This document shows, piece by piece, positions 53,395-64,000 of a DNA stretch of 64,000 nt; position 1 is the stretch's first letter, and each line of letters opens with the position of its first letter. The translations under genes and the position numbers were made by a program. Below the pieces are notes generated by a model. That model did not search any database. It was given only the letters and a program-made list of their open reading frames with translations, and was not told the origin of the DNA. The stretch lies in assembly GCA_963788505.1 (NCBI GenBank), contig CAWBGY010000005.1, forward strand, positions 434,001 to 498,000. The letters run 5' to 3'. The stretch comes from JAIQFF01 sp963788505 (GTDB lineage: Bacteria > Acidobacteriota > Terriglobia > Terriglobales > Acidobacteriaceae).

Positions 53395-53982
53395 ATGAGC
53401 AAGTCCCGAAAATCGGCGAAAATCGGCGTCCTCGCCCTCCAGGGGGACTTCGACGCCCACCGTCGCCGCCTCGAAGAGCTGGGCGCCGAAGTCGTTCTGG
53501 TCAAAAAGCCCGAGCAGTTGGATGACATCGACGGGCTGGTCATTCCGGGCGGGGAGTCAGGCACATTTCTCAAGCTGCTGGGCGACGCCGGCTTCGAGAA
53601 ACTGAAGCAGTTTGCGCGCACCAAACCCACCTTTGGAACTTGTGCCGGAGCCATTCTGCTGGCCGGTGAGGTTGAGAACCCAAGTCAGGCGGGTCTGGGC
53701 GCTATCGATATCGGTATTCGCAGGAATGCCTACGGGCGCCAGCTGGACAGCTCGATCCGCCAGGGAAAGCTCGGCGAGTCACCGATTGAGATGGTGTTTA
53801 TCCGCGCGCCCAGGATCGAGCGCATCGGCCCCGGAGTCGAAGTGATCGCGACCGAGGGCGACGATCCTGTGGCCGTCCGCCAGGGAAAAGCGATGGCGGC
53901 GACCTTCCATCCTGAGCTTTCCGAAGATACGCGAGTCCATCAAGCGTTTCTGGATCTGGTCAACAACGGACACCAAAAGTAG
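53395..53982 (+). CDS. pdxT: PLP synthase glutaminase subunit PdxT
   Basis: Supplies ammonia to PdxS by hydrolysing glutamine. A 195-aa class I amidotransferase with KIGVLALQGDFDAHRRRLEE, PGGESGTFLKLL, nucleophile Cys83 in FGTCAGAILLAGE, and His172/Glu174 in TFHPELSEDTRVH. All catalytic residues present. The gene is intact and lies 1.4 kb downstream of pdxS, with two unrelated minus-strand genes between. No clear SD; it must have its own promoter. Confidence 0.95.
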   Translation: MSKSRKSAKIGVLALQGDFDAHRRRLEELGAEVVLVKKPEQLDDIDGLVIPGGESGTFLKLLGDAGFEKLKQFARTKPTFGTCAGAILLAGEVENPSQAGLGAIDIGIRRNAYGRQLDSSIRQGKLGESPIEMVFIRAPRIERIGPGVEVIATEGDDPVAVRQGKAMAATFHPELSEDTRVHQAFLDLVNNGHQK

Positions 53983-54026
53983 TTCTCGTTTGCACAGCCG
54001 GCGCAGAACCTCAATCGAACGTATGG

Positions 54027-54437
54027 TCACTTGCGGGGCAGGAACTCGATCTTGACATCCTTAATCGCGGGTTTCAGATCAAAATCAGCCGTTACTAGAA
54101 TGCGATCAGAAGATTCGGCCGCCAGTTCCACTCCGAAAGCATCTACGTAAGGAATCTTTCTGTTGAGCTTGATGAGCGAAGCCCGGACGGCGCGTTCCGG
54201 GTTTACCGGTACGATCTCAAATCCGAAGGCTTCGAGACGCGCCAGAACCCGGTCCATGGTCGACCTGCCATGAAACTTGCAGGTCACTCCCGCGATCTCG
54301 CCCCAGTGAACCGCCGATAGGATCGCCGAGCAGGTTCCGGCAAGGTGTGACTCTATGATTTCGGCCACCCGACCCGAGCCGGCCTCATCGTCCAGATAGC
54401 GCAGCATCGCGCTGGCATCGAGGACGTAGGCTACCAT
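54027..54437 (-). CDS. vapC: PIN-domain ribonuclease toxin (VapC-like)
   Basis: A 136-aa PIN domain; such toxins cut specific RNAs. The acidic site is Asp7 (VLDASAMLRYLDD), Glu47 (VHWGEIAGV), Asp99 (PYVDAFGVELA) and Asp118/Asp120 (VTADFDLK). The start overlaps the end of the AbrB-type antitoxin gene by 7 nt, a standard toxin-antitoxin layout. Confidence 0.88.
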   Translation of the reverse strand: MVAYVLDASAMLRYLDDEAGSGRVAEIIESHLAGTCSAILSAVHWGEIAGVTCKFHGRSTMDRVLARLEAFGFEIVPVNPERAVRASLIKLNRKIPYVDAFGVELAAESSDRILVTADFDLKPAIKDVKIEFLPRK

Positions 54438-54664
54438 TTGTCCTTCTGGCGTTCCTTTTTCAATGCTGCCGAGAGCGAAGGTCCACCTTTCAACATGCCC
54501 CGGGTTCTCTCGACCAGCGCTTTGGAAACCGGCTCGAGAACGATTCGGGAGTCTTCCACGGCGACCGAGATTCGAGTTCCGGGTTCAATCCGAAGGGAAG
54601 CTCGAATCTCTGCAGGAATGACAAACTGCCCTTTGCTGCTTACAGTGGTGATCCGACGTAACAT
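54431..54664 (-). CDS. vapB: AbrB/SpoVT-type antitoxin
   Basis: A 77-aa protein with an N-terminal SpoVT-AbrB swapped-hairpin DNA-binding domain (TTVSSKGQFVIPAEIRASLR, EPGTRISVAVEDSRIVLEPV) and a C-terminal toxin-binding tail (GGPSLSAALKKERQKDKW). No SD before ATG 54664; TACAAT lies 8-13 nt before it, so the mRNA may be leaderless. The inverted repeat at 54667-54689 overlaps that -10 and could be the autoregulatory site. Confidence 0.85.
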   Translation of the reverse strand: MLRRITTVSSKGQFVIPAEIRASLRIEPGTRISVAVEDSRIVLEPVSKALVERTRGMLKGGPSLSAALKKERQKDKW

Positions 54665-54666
54665 AG

Positions 54667-54689
54667 CTTACATTGTACCATAAAGTAAG
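54667..54689. promoter_or_regulatory. Inverted repeat over the antitoxin promoter
   Basis: CTTAC and GTAAG, 13 nt apart, surround the minus-strand -10-like TACAAT (54677-54672). Position fits toxin-antitoxin autorepression. Confidence 0.45.
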
Positions 54690-54714
54690 ACGTAATCGGG
54701 AACGCAAATTTCTG

Positions 54715-54746
54715 TTGACAACTTTTATCTGTAACGCTATGGTTAC
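54715..54746 (+). promoter_or_regulatory. arsR-type promoter with overlapping operator
   Basis: TTGACA (54715-54720), 17-nt spacer, TATGGT (54738-54743). The palindrome GTAACGCTATGGTTAC (54731-54746) covers the -10. The predicted transcript starts within about 2 nt of the ATG at 54752 and there is no SD, so the mRNA is probably leaderless. Confidence 0.65.
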
Positions 54747-54751
54747 GCATT

Positions 54752-55150
54752 ATGCGGAACCGTTCGGTTACATATTCACCTGAGGCCGCTTTTCACGCCC
54801 TGGCCGACCCCACGCGGCGGGCCGTGCTCGACCTGCTGCGGCAGGGCATCCAGCCGGCGGGGCAGATTGCGCGGGCGTTTCCGGTGTCGCGGCCTGCGAT
54901 TTCGAAACACCTGCGCTTGCTGCGCCGCGCCCACCTGGTGCAGGAGAAACGCGAAGGACGGCATCGCCTGTACCAGCTCAACCCCGAACCCCTGAAGGCG
55001 GTGGACTCCTGGCTGGAGCAGTACCGCGTCTTCTGGCAGGCCAACCTCAACAGCCTGAAGGCGTTTGTCGAAGCCGAGCACGCCCGGGAAACCGCGGGAC
55101 TGGGCCGCGGCAGCAAAGATAGAGCTAAACATTCAAGATCGAATGAGTAA
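54752..55150 (+). CDS. ArsR-family transcriptional repressor
   Basis: A 132-aa winged-helix regulator: AFHALADPTRRAVLDLLRQG, PVSRPAISKHLRLLRRAHLV (recognition helix), KREGRHRLYQLNPEPLKAVD. No Cys pair for metal sensing is present, which fits the metal-independent subgroup paired with AHSA1/SRPBCC proteins. The C-terminal helix (WLEQYRVFWQANLNSLKAFV) is typical of that subgroup. The palindrome over its promoter suggests autorepression. It heads a three-gene cluster. Confidence 0.9.
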   Translation: MRNRSVTYSPEAAFHALADPTRRAVLDLLRQGIQPAGQIARAFPVSRPAISKHLRLLRRAHLVQEKREGRHRLYQLNPEPLKAVDSWLEQYRVFWQANLNSLKAFVEAEHARETAGLGRGSKDRAKHSRSNE

Positions 55151-55210
55151 TAGGACACTGCAACACCAATTCCGGTCCTCGCGACCGATCTAACTTAGGA
55201 GGAGTTGACT

Positions 55211-55699
55211 ATGAAGCTAGTCCGTATCGCAATCACGCTGCTGTTTGTGCTGGTCACGTCGGCCGCCTTTGCCGAATCTCCGGCGCAGAAGTCCTTTGAA
55301 GAACTCAAGGCGCTGAATGGGACCTGGGAAGGAAGAACGCCGAAGGGTGAAGCGGTTGAGGTGTCCTATAGGGTGACCTCGAACGGGTCTGCGCTGATGA
55401 GCGAAATCAAGGGCAAGGAAGACATGATCACCATGTTCAATCTCGACGGCGATCGCCTGCTGATGACGCACTACTGCGCTGCGGGCAACCAGCCCCGCAT
55501 GGTGGCCAGCGCGTCGCCCGACGGCAAGACGTTCACGTTCGCCTTTCTCGATGCCACCAACCTTGCGACTCCCGATGCCCCTCATATGAATCATCTGGTC
55601 ATCTCCATGCCGGATGCCAATCACCACAGCGAAGAGTGGGTCTACAACGACCACGGCAAAGAGATGAAGGAAGTCTTTGAATTGCAGCGCAAACAGTAA
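55211..55699 (+). CDS. Exported protein of unknown function (DUF1579-like)
   Basis: A 162-aa protein. GGAGGAG lies 6 nt before ATG 55211 (MKLVRIAITLLFVLVTSAAF, signal peptide). The mature part is a small beta-rich fold (FEELKALNGTWEGRTPKGEA, DMITMFNLDGDRLLMTHYCA, HSEEWVYNDHGKEMKEVFEL) that resembles lipocalin-like DUF1579-type domains. It lies between the ArsR gene and the AHSA1 gene, probably cotranscribed. Ligand or activity unknown. Confidence 0.75.
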   Translation: MKLVRIAITLLFVLVTSAAFAESPAQKSFEELKALNGTWEGRTPKGEAVEVSYRVTSNGSALMSEIKGKEDMITMFNLDGDRLLMTHYCAAGNQPRMVASASPDGKTFTFAFLDATNLATPDAPHMNHLVISMPDANHHSEEWVYNDHGKEMKEVFELQRKQ

Positions 55700-55742
55700 C
55701 AGCTATCGCGGGGACGGGCGGGGACGCCCGTCCTCCATTCCC
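55700..55742. repeat. Short GGGCGGGGACGCCCGTC hairpin
   Basis: GGACGGGCGGGGACGCCCGTCC is a 9-bp-arm palindrome between two co-directional genes. The same string type lies inside smc at 59905-59962. Confidence 0.65.
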
Positions 55743-55781
55743 TCAGAAAATATCGCGAATGAGAAAGAGGAGAAAGCAGCC

Positions 55782-56313
55782 ATGGCGACCAGTGCAGTGA
55801 CTCCCGATAACGACACGGTTGTAGCGGAAGTATTCATCGCGGCGCCACCGGAGCGCGTCTTCGAGGCCATCACGGATCCGCACCAGATGCCTTTATGGTG
55901 GGGCCAAAAAGGTCTCTACCGGGTTACGGAGTGGAAAGCCGATCTGCGTCCCGGCGGCAAGTGGCAAAGCGACGGCGTTGGGAGCCGACGGCACAACCTT
56001 CCGGGTGGAGGGCGAGTATCTGGAAATTGACCGGCCTCGCCTGCTGGTGCACACCTGGATTTCAAGCTATTCGCCGCTGAAAACGGTAGTGCGCTGGGAG
56101 CTGGAACCCCGCGAAGTTCATGGCTTGCAGCACAAGGGACCACAAAAGGTCGGCACGGGAACGTTCGTGAAAATCCGGCACGAAGGATTTGCCGGCAATC
56201 TGGCGCAAGCCAAGGGCCACAGCGACGGCTGGGTACGGGTGCTCGGCTGGATGCAGGCCTTTGTCGAACAGGGCAAGACCATCGACACGCGCAACGAAGC
56301 AGGGGTTGTGTAG
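55782..56313 (+). CDS. AHSA1/SRPBCC-family protein, one frame break
   Basis: A restored product of about 177 aa with the START/Bet v1-like fold. GAGGAG precedes ATG 55782. The first part is VVAEVFIAAPPERVFEAITD, LYRVTEWKADLRPGGKWQSD. Near 55982, beside GGG, one extra base shifts the frame; the next gives VGADGTTFRVEGEYLEIDRP, VRWELEPREVHG, HSDGWVRVLGWMQAFVEQGK. It stops at 56313. The family often follows an ArsR-type repressor gene, as here. The ligand is unknown. Confidence 0.85.
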
Positions 56314-56329
56314 CCTCGCTGGCCGTACG

Positions 56330-56520
56330 TTGTCATCCTGAGCGAAGCTGTCCCTGCGCCAGCGCAGGGACAGCTGAGTCGAAGGACCCCTATAGCGCCA
56401 TCAAACCTTTCGGTCTGGGTGCGGCCTATTTTTGCCCACGGCAGCACAGAAGAGGGTAGGGGTGCTTCGACTCCGTCTGCGCGGTCGCAAGCGACCGCAC
56501 AGACTCCGCTCAGCATGACA
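56330..56520. repeat. CCTGAGCGAAG-type long inverted repeat
   Basis: The left end TTGTCATCCTGAGCGAAGC pairs with the right end GACTCCGCTCAGCATGACA. Inner arms are GTCGAAGGACCCCTATAG and GTAGGGGTGCTTCGAC. Local hairpins are CTGTCCCTGCGCCAGCGCAGGGACAG-like and GTCGCAAGCGAC. It separates the convergent AHSA1 and smc genes. Confidence 0.82.
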
Positions 56521-56531
56521 AAGAAACCCGT

Positions 56532-60396
<3,865 letters not shown>

Positions 60397-61117
60397 CTTC
60401 TACTCCTTAGGGCTCGCCGATTAAGATCGCCGAGTTTGTGTGGTCGCGGGCGACTCGCCCGCGAAGAATCGACCGGTTATCGGTGGTGCATGCAAGCATC
60501 ATCAGCCGGGTTGATTAATTGGATTCCTCCAATACGTCGCTCTGGTGAGCGCCTCCCAGGCTGGAGTCGGCGAGGCACAAATTAGAGCTACTGTAACGGT
60601 CAAATCATCCCGGGGTCAAGTACGAAAACACTATATCTGGTATGGCCTTACGGCTGACCGCGCCAGATTGAACACATAATGCAGCACCTTCCGGCAAATT
60701 GGGTAGGGGAGCGAGAGGAGGGGAAGAACCGCGAGAGCAAAACCAGCCTAGCGCAATTGCAGGGCTAAGGCAATGTCGCAGAATCGATCGTAGTGTCCTG
60801 ATTCGGCGTTCTTGGCCCTTCTTCGCGCTCTTTGCGGATCTTTTTTGCGAACTTTGCGGTTAAGAGTCTTGCATGACTCGTGCGAGATCCAACCCTTTAC
60901 CGCAAAGGGCGCAAAGAAGGGCCGCAGAGTTCGCAAAGTTAAGATCGCGCACTCGGGTGATCTGCCAAGTCAGGACAACCACCGAATCGATTGCAATTTT
61001 TGAAACCGACGGCGGAAGCCCTTGACCTTCTTCCGCGACAAGCTCAGAATCGCTCGACAATCCCAAGCGCCAGTTTCCAGCACCGTACCGAGGTGCCGGT
61101 TCAAGGCAGGTAAACAC
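60397..61117. other. Intergenic region upstream of smc
   Basis: About 720 bases without a supported gene. Near 60438 there is a small GC hairpin (GCGGGCGACTCGCCCGC). The stretch 60480-60790 shows no long open frame, tRNA or strong hairpin. The CGCAAAGG repeat at 60811-60942 fills much of the rest. Confidence 0.5.
60811..60942. repeat. CGCAAAGG-type hairpin repeat
   Basis: Left arm CTTGGCCCTTCTTCGCGCTC ... AACTTTGCGGTTA, right arm TACCGCAAAGGGCGCAAAG ... GCAAAGTTAAG. The centre (GTCTTGCATGACTCGTGCGAGA) differs from other copies. Arms are about 45-50 nt. Confidence 0.8.
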
Positions 61118-61585
61118 ATGACAGTCAAGCAGGGGGACCTATCGCTCCTGGAACATCCCGCCTCGAAGGAGCTTCTACAATCGAAAATTCCAGCTCGGCT
61201 GGCCTACGTCTGGACCGACGGGACGCCCAGAGTCGTGCCCATCTGGTTTCACTGGAACGGAAAAGAGTTCGTGATGGCGACGCCACCCAAAGCTCCGAAA
61301 CTAAAGGCTCTGGCCAAGAATCCGAAAGTGTCGCTCACCATCGACAGCAATGATTTTCCCCACAAGGTGCTGCTGGTGCGGGGCACGGCGCGACTGGAGC
61401 CAGTGGACGGGATTGTTCCGGAGTATGCCACGGCCGCCCAGCGCTATTTCTCGCCCGAGGTGGCGGAGGCCTGGATGAACCAGCTTCGCACTCGCGTTTC
61501 GTCCATGGTACGAATCGTGATTGTGCCCGAGTGGGTCGGTCTCCTGGACTTCGAGACTCGCTTTCCCAGCGCGTTATCGTCATGA
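61118..61585 (+). CDS. Pyridoxamine 5'-phosphate oxidase-family (split-barrel flavin) protein
   Basis: A 155-aa split-barrel protein, likely binding FMN or F420. ATG 61118 is chosen; the frame extends upstream without support. Motifs are PARLAYVWTDGTPRVVPIWF, GKEFVMATPPKAPKLKALAK, NPKVSLTIDSNDFPHKVLLV and RGTARLEPVDG, the classic strands of the family. It is not a true PdxH, which is longer. It lies convergent with the M20 peptidase gene, 19 nt apart. Substrate unknown. Confidence 0.85.
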   Translation: MTVKQGDLSLLEHPASKELLQSKIPARLAYVWTDGTPRVVPIWFHWNGKEFVMATPPKAPKLKALAKNPKVSLTIDSNDFPHKVLLVRGTARLEPVDGIVPEYATAAQRYFSPEVAEAWMNQLRTRVSSMVRIVIVPEWVGLLDFETRFPSALSS

Positions 61586-61604
61586 ACAACCTGGCCGTCC
61601 TCTC

Positions 61605-62979
61605 CTACTGGCCAAGCTTTTCGAAGAACAGGCAGATCGATTCGATTCCGCGATAGAAGTTCGGGATGTGGAATTTCTCGTTCGGCGCGTGCAGGTTGTC
61701 GTCGGGAAGGCCGAAGCCCATCATCACCGACGGAATTTTCAATACGTCCTGAAAATCGGTAACGATGGGAATTGAGCCACCGGATCGAATGAAGACCGTC
61801 TCTTTCTTGAATACATCGTGCAGAGCTTCGGTGGCGGCCTTGATGTATTTGTTGTCCGTGCCTACCACGCACGCCGGGCCTTTGCTCCAAACCTTGATGC
61901 TGGTCTGAATGCCTTTAGGCGTGAGCTTCTTTACGTAATTCTTGTACCGCTTGAGAATGTCGTCCGGATTCTGATTCGGTACCAGGCGCATGGAAACCTT
62001 GGCTGAGGCTTTGGCCGGAATCACCGTCTTCGCGCCGGGAGCGACGAATCCTCCGGGCATGCCGTGCACTTCGAGCGTGGGCCGCGCCCAGGTGCGATAG
62101 AGCACCGAATAGCCCGGCTCTCCCGTCAGCACCGTCGAACCTACTTCCGTTTTGCGATAGTGCTCCTCATTAAATGGCAGGCGCTTCCACGCTTTCAGTT
62201 CATCTTTGCTGGGAGCTTTTACGTTCTTGTAGAAGCCCGGGATCAGGACTTTGCCCTTTGGCGTCCTTCAGTTTGCTGATGATTTCGATCAGGCCAAAAA
62301 ACGGATTGGGGGCGGCGCCGCCGTACATTCCGGAGTGCAGGTCGGTCTTTGCTCCCACGGCTTCGATTTCGGTGTAGACCAGGCCGCGCAGCCCCACGCA
62401 TAGCGTCGGCAGGTCGGCGGCAAATAGTTCGGTGTCGCAGACCAGCGCGAAATCGGCTTTCAGCTTGGCCTTTTCCTTGCGCACATAAGCGGCGATCGAC
62501 TCGCCGCCGACTTCCTCTTCGCCTTCGATGATGAACTTCACATTGAGCGGCAGCTTGCCGTTGTGGCCCTTCATCAGGGCCTCGATGGCCTTGATTTCCA
62601 TCCATAGCTGGCCTTTGTCGTCGACTGCGCCGCGGGCGTAGATATTGTTGTTGCGCTCGGTGGGCTCAAAGGGCGGAGAAATCCATTCGTTGAGCGGATC
62701 GGGAGGCTGCACGTCGTAGTGGGCGTAACACAGCGCGGTCGGCTTGCCGGGAGCATTGAGCCAGTCGGCGTAGATCAGGGGATGGCCCTTGGTGGGAATG
62801 ATCTCAACGTGCTCGAGCCCGATGCGGCGGAGTTCAGCGGCCACAAATTCAGCCGCCTTCTGGACGTCGGACTTGTGCTCCGGAAGAGTGCTGATGCTGG
62901 GAATGCGCAGCAGGTCTTTGAGTTCGTTGAGGAAACGCTGCTGATTGCCGCGGGCGTAGTCAACTGCGGGAGAGGCCAT
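61605..62979 (-). CDS. M20-family dipeptidase/carboxypeptidase, one frame break
   Basis: Zinc metallopeptidase of the M20 (PepV/CNDP-like) family, about 457 aa restored. Zinc and catalytic residues are LCYAHYDVQPPDP (His), RGAVDDKGQLWMEIKA (Asp), IEGEEEVGGES (Glu-Glu) and DTELFAADLPT (Asp). A lid domain follows (GAKTDLHSGMYGGAAPNPFF). Near 62265, beside GGG, one extra base shifts the frame to KVLIPGFYKNVKAPSKDELK; the end DDNLHAPNEKFHIPNFYRGI has the last zinc His. Cytoplasmic; cleaves short peptides. Confidence 0.9.
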
Positions 62980-63059
62980 GGGTGGTGCCTTTCTGAGGGA
63001 GAAAACACCTCAGTATAACCGACGATGGGGATGGGGATCGAAGCGTCGGCGGCGCGGTC

Positions 63060-63165
63060 GCTTCCGCCCTTTCAGGGCTCGGTCATTTTCGTGCTCCTAC
63101 CCAGGGCTTACGCCCTGGGCTGCATTCTCTTCCGCCGCTTCGCGGCGATTTTCGGCGACCAGAAC
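63060..63165. repeat. CCCAGGGCTTACGCCCTGGG hairpin repeat
   Basis: CCCAGGGCTTACGCCCTGGG is a palindrome with 8-bp arms, followed by CCGCCGCTTCGCGGCG. They fill the gap between the peptidase and methyltransferase genes. The string is of a type I recall as frequent in acidobacterial genomes. Confidence 0.65.
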
Positions 63166-63205
63166 GCGTGTAGGGCAGGATCGCTCGGACAGCCGGAAAG
63201 CTGGG

Positions 63206-64000
63206 CTACTTTTGGGCGACGAGGACGGTGTACGTTAAATCTCCAGAACGGTAAGCATCGAGAATGATGTCGATGCCTTCCACGAATTCTCGCGCCGCTC
63301 GGGGCAATAATCTGACCGCCAGGCTGGCGGCGTGGGCGCGTTCCTGACAGATCTCCCAGGTGCGTACGATTTTTGCGGTAAGGTCCTCGCGATGGCGCAC
63401 CCGCATTCCGGCGGACTCGATGGCGGACTGGTATTGGTCAGGCGTCCACAATTCCGGACACAGAAACGCCCGGGCCACTTCGCGCACGCGAGGCCGATCC
63501 ATAGCGCCGGTCCACGCTGCCAGCAGCAGCTGTCCGCCCGGCCGTAGGGTGCGTGCGACGTTGGTGAAGTAGCGCGCCTTGTCGGCGAAGTGTTCGGAAG
63601 ATTCCATGGTCCACACCAGGTCGAACGTCGAAGCAGGGAAGTGGAAGGAGTCGGCGTTGGCGACTTCAAAGTTCACCAGACGTTCCACTCCCGCCTGGAC
63701 CGAATGCTCCCGCGCCAGTCTTGCCTGCTTGGGACTGAGGGTGAGTCCCGTTCCCGTAGCACGAGCGCGACCGCGCCAGGTGGATCAAAGTGCCGCCGTG
63801 GCCACAGCCCACGTCCAGCACACGGGCCGGAATGGATAGGCCGAGGAGACTGATGCAATAGTCGAGCATCCCCACCTGCGCGCCCGCCGGCGCGTCGTCT
63901 TTGTCGAGAAATAGTCCGTGATGAATATGGTCGCCCCAGAAAGTGCGATAGATGAAGGCGAGAGAGTCGTAGTGGTCTCTGATGTGATCGGCCGTGATGG
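63206..64000 (-). CDS. SAM-dependent methyltransferase (UbiE/gamma-tocopherol type), partial, one frame break
   Basis: A class I methyltransferase; its 5' end lies beyond the right edge. From 63998 the frame reads HIRDHYDSLAFIYRTFWGDH and LGLSIPARVLDVGCGHGGTL, the SAM-binding motif I. Near 63765 one extra base shifts the frame; sense resumes as GLTLSPKQARLAREHSVQAG, then TFDLVWTMESSEHFADKARY and RTLRPGGQLLLAAWTG. It ends GDLTYTVLVAQK at 63206. The fold and the FWGDHIHHG opening recall gamma-tocopherol or sarcosine/dimethylglycine-type methyltransferases. Substrate unknown. Confidence 0.85.

Noticed and set aside
60480..60790. A possible small RNA gene upstream of smc
   Set aside because: No strong promoter plus terminator pair and no stable long stem; nothing distinguishes it from plain intergenic DNA.

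Overview
The window is a GC-rich (about 60% by eye), gene-dense bacterial chromosome segment. It most resembles Acidobacteriota, class Terriglobia. The reasons are the characteristic 5' end of a Ser/Thr kinase (GGGGMGVVYKAEDTRL), the gene styles (FHA-GAF-SpoIIE protein, GT87-like membrane proteins, fragmentary YceI, alternative cytochrome oxidase cluster) and abundant dispersed hairpin repeats built on CATCCTGAGCGAAG and CGCAAAGG. The assignment is by recall of family style, not by a search. No rRNA, tRNA, CRISPR, prophage or transposase gene was seen.

Layout. 1-3107 (minus): 5' part of a Tad/Flp pilus operon (two Flp pilins, CpaB, CpaC running off the left edge). 3233-8293: four polytopic membrane proteins of GT-C/GT87 type. 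8412-10949: a dead kinase fragment, then an STAS antagonist and an FHA-GAF-SpoIIE phosphatase. 11071-18790: serine hydrolase, Na+/solute symporter preceded by a 300-bp tandem duplication, GH15 glucoamylase, YceI remnant, M48 peptidase. 18916-20268: small Cys protein and an ECF sigma/anti-sigma pair. 20482-30695: GAF protein, lytic transglycosylase, VOC protein, lspA, ileS, TonB-like protein, murI. 30800-36460: lipoprotein, then a four-gene iron-uptake operon. 36734-43031: SprT-like protease, secreted/TPR proteins, uvrA. 43399-48466: aa3-type cytochrome c oxidase operon. 48663-53982: thioesterase and the vitamin B6 locus (MocR regulator, pdxS, pdxT, two paralogous exported proteins). 54027-56313: PIN/AbrB toxin-antitoxin pair and an ArsR/AHSA1 cluster. 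56532-64000: smc, a PPOX-type protein, an M20 peptidase and a methyltransferase running off the right edge.

The most unusual locus is 31562-36460 (minus): an FTR1 iron permease fused to a DUF2318 Fe-S-like domain, two FtsX/MacB-type permeases, and an ABC ATPase whose C-terminus is a DtxR/MntR-like metal-sensing repressor region with its metal ligands largely conserved. A 9-1-9 palindrome sits at the operon's 5' end. The set resembles the Campylobacter Cj1658-1663 / E. coli Fet iron systems but lacks P19 and couples the transporter ATPase to an iron-sensor fold.

Sequence quality matters. At least fourteen genes are broken by frameshifts, and essentially every break fits one extra base, usually beside a G, C or T run. 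They cluster at 21-29 kb and are absent from about 30 to 51 kb. I annotate these as single genes with frameshifts and suspect consensus errors rather than pseudogenes. Three or more families of dispersed palindromic repeats fill most intergenic gaps, and some sit inside coding sequence (smc, probably uvrA).
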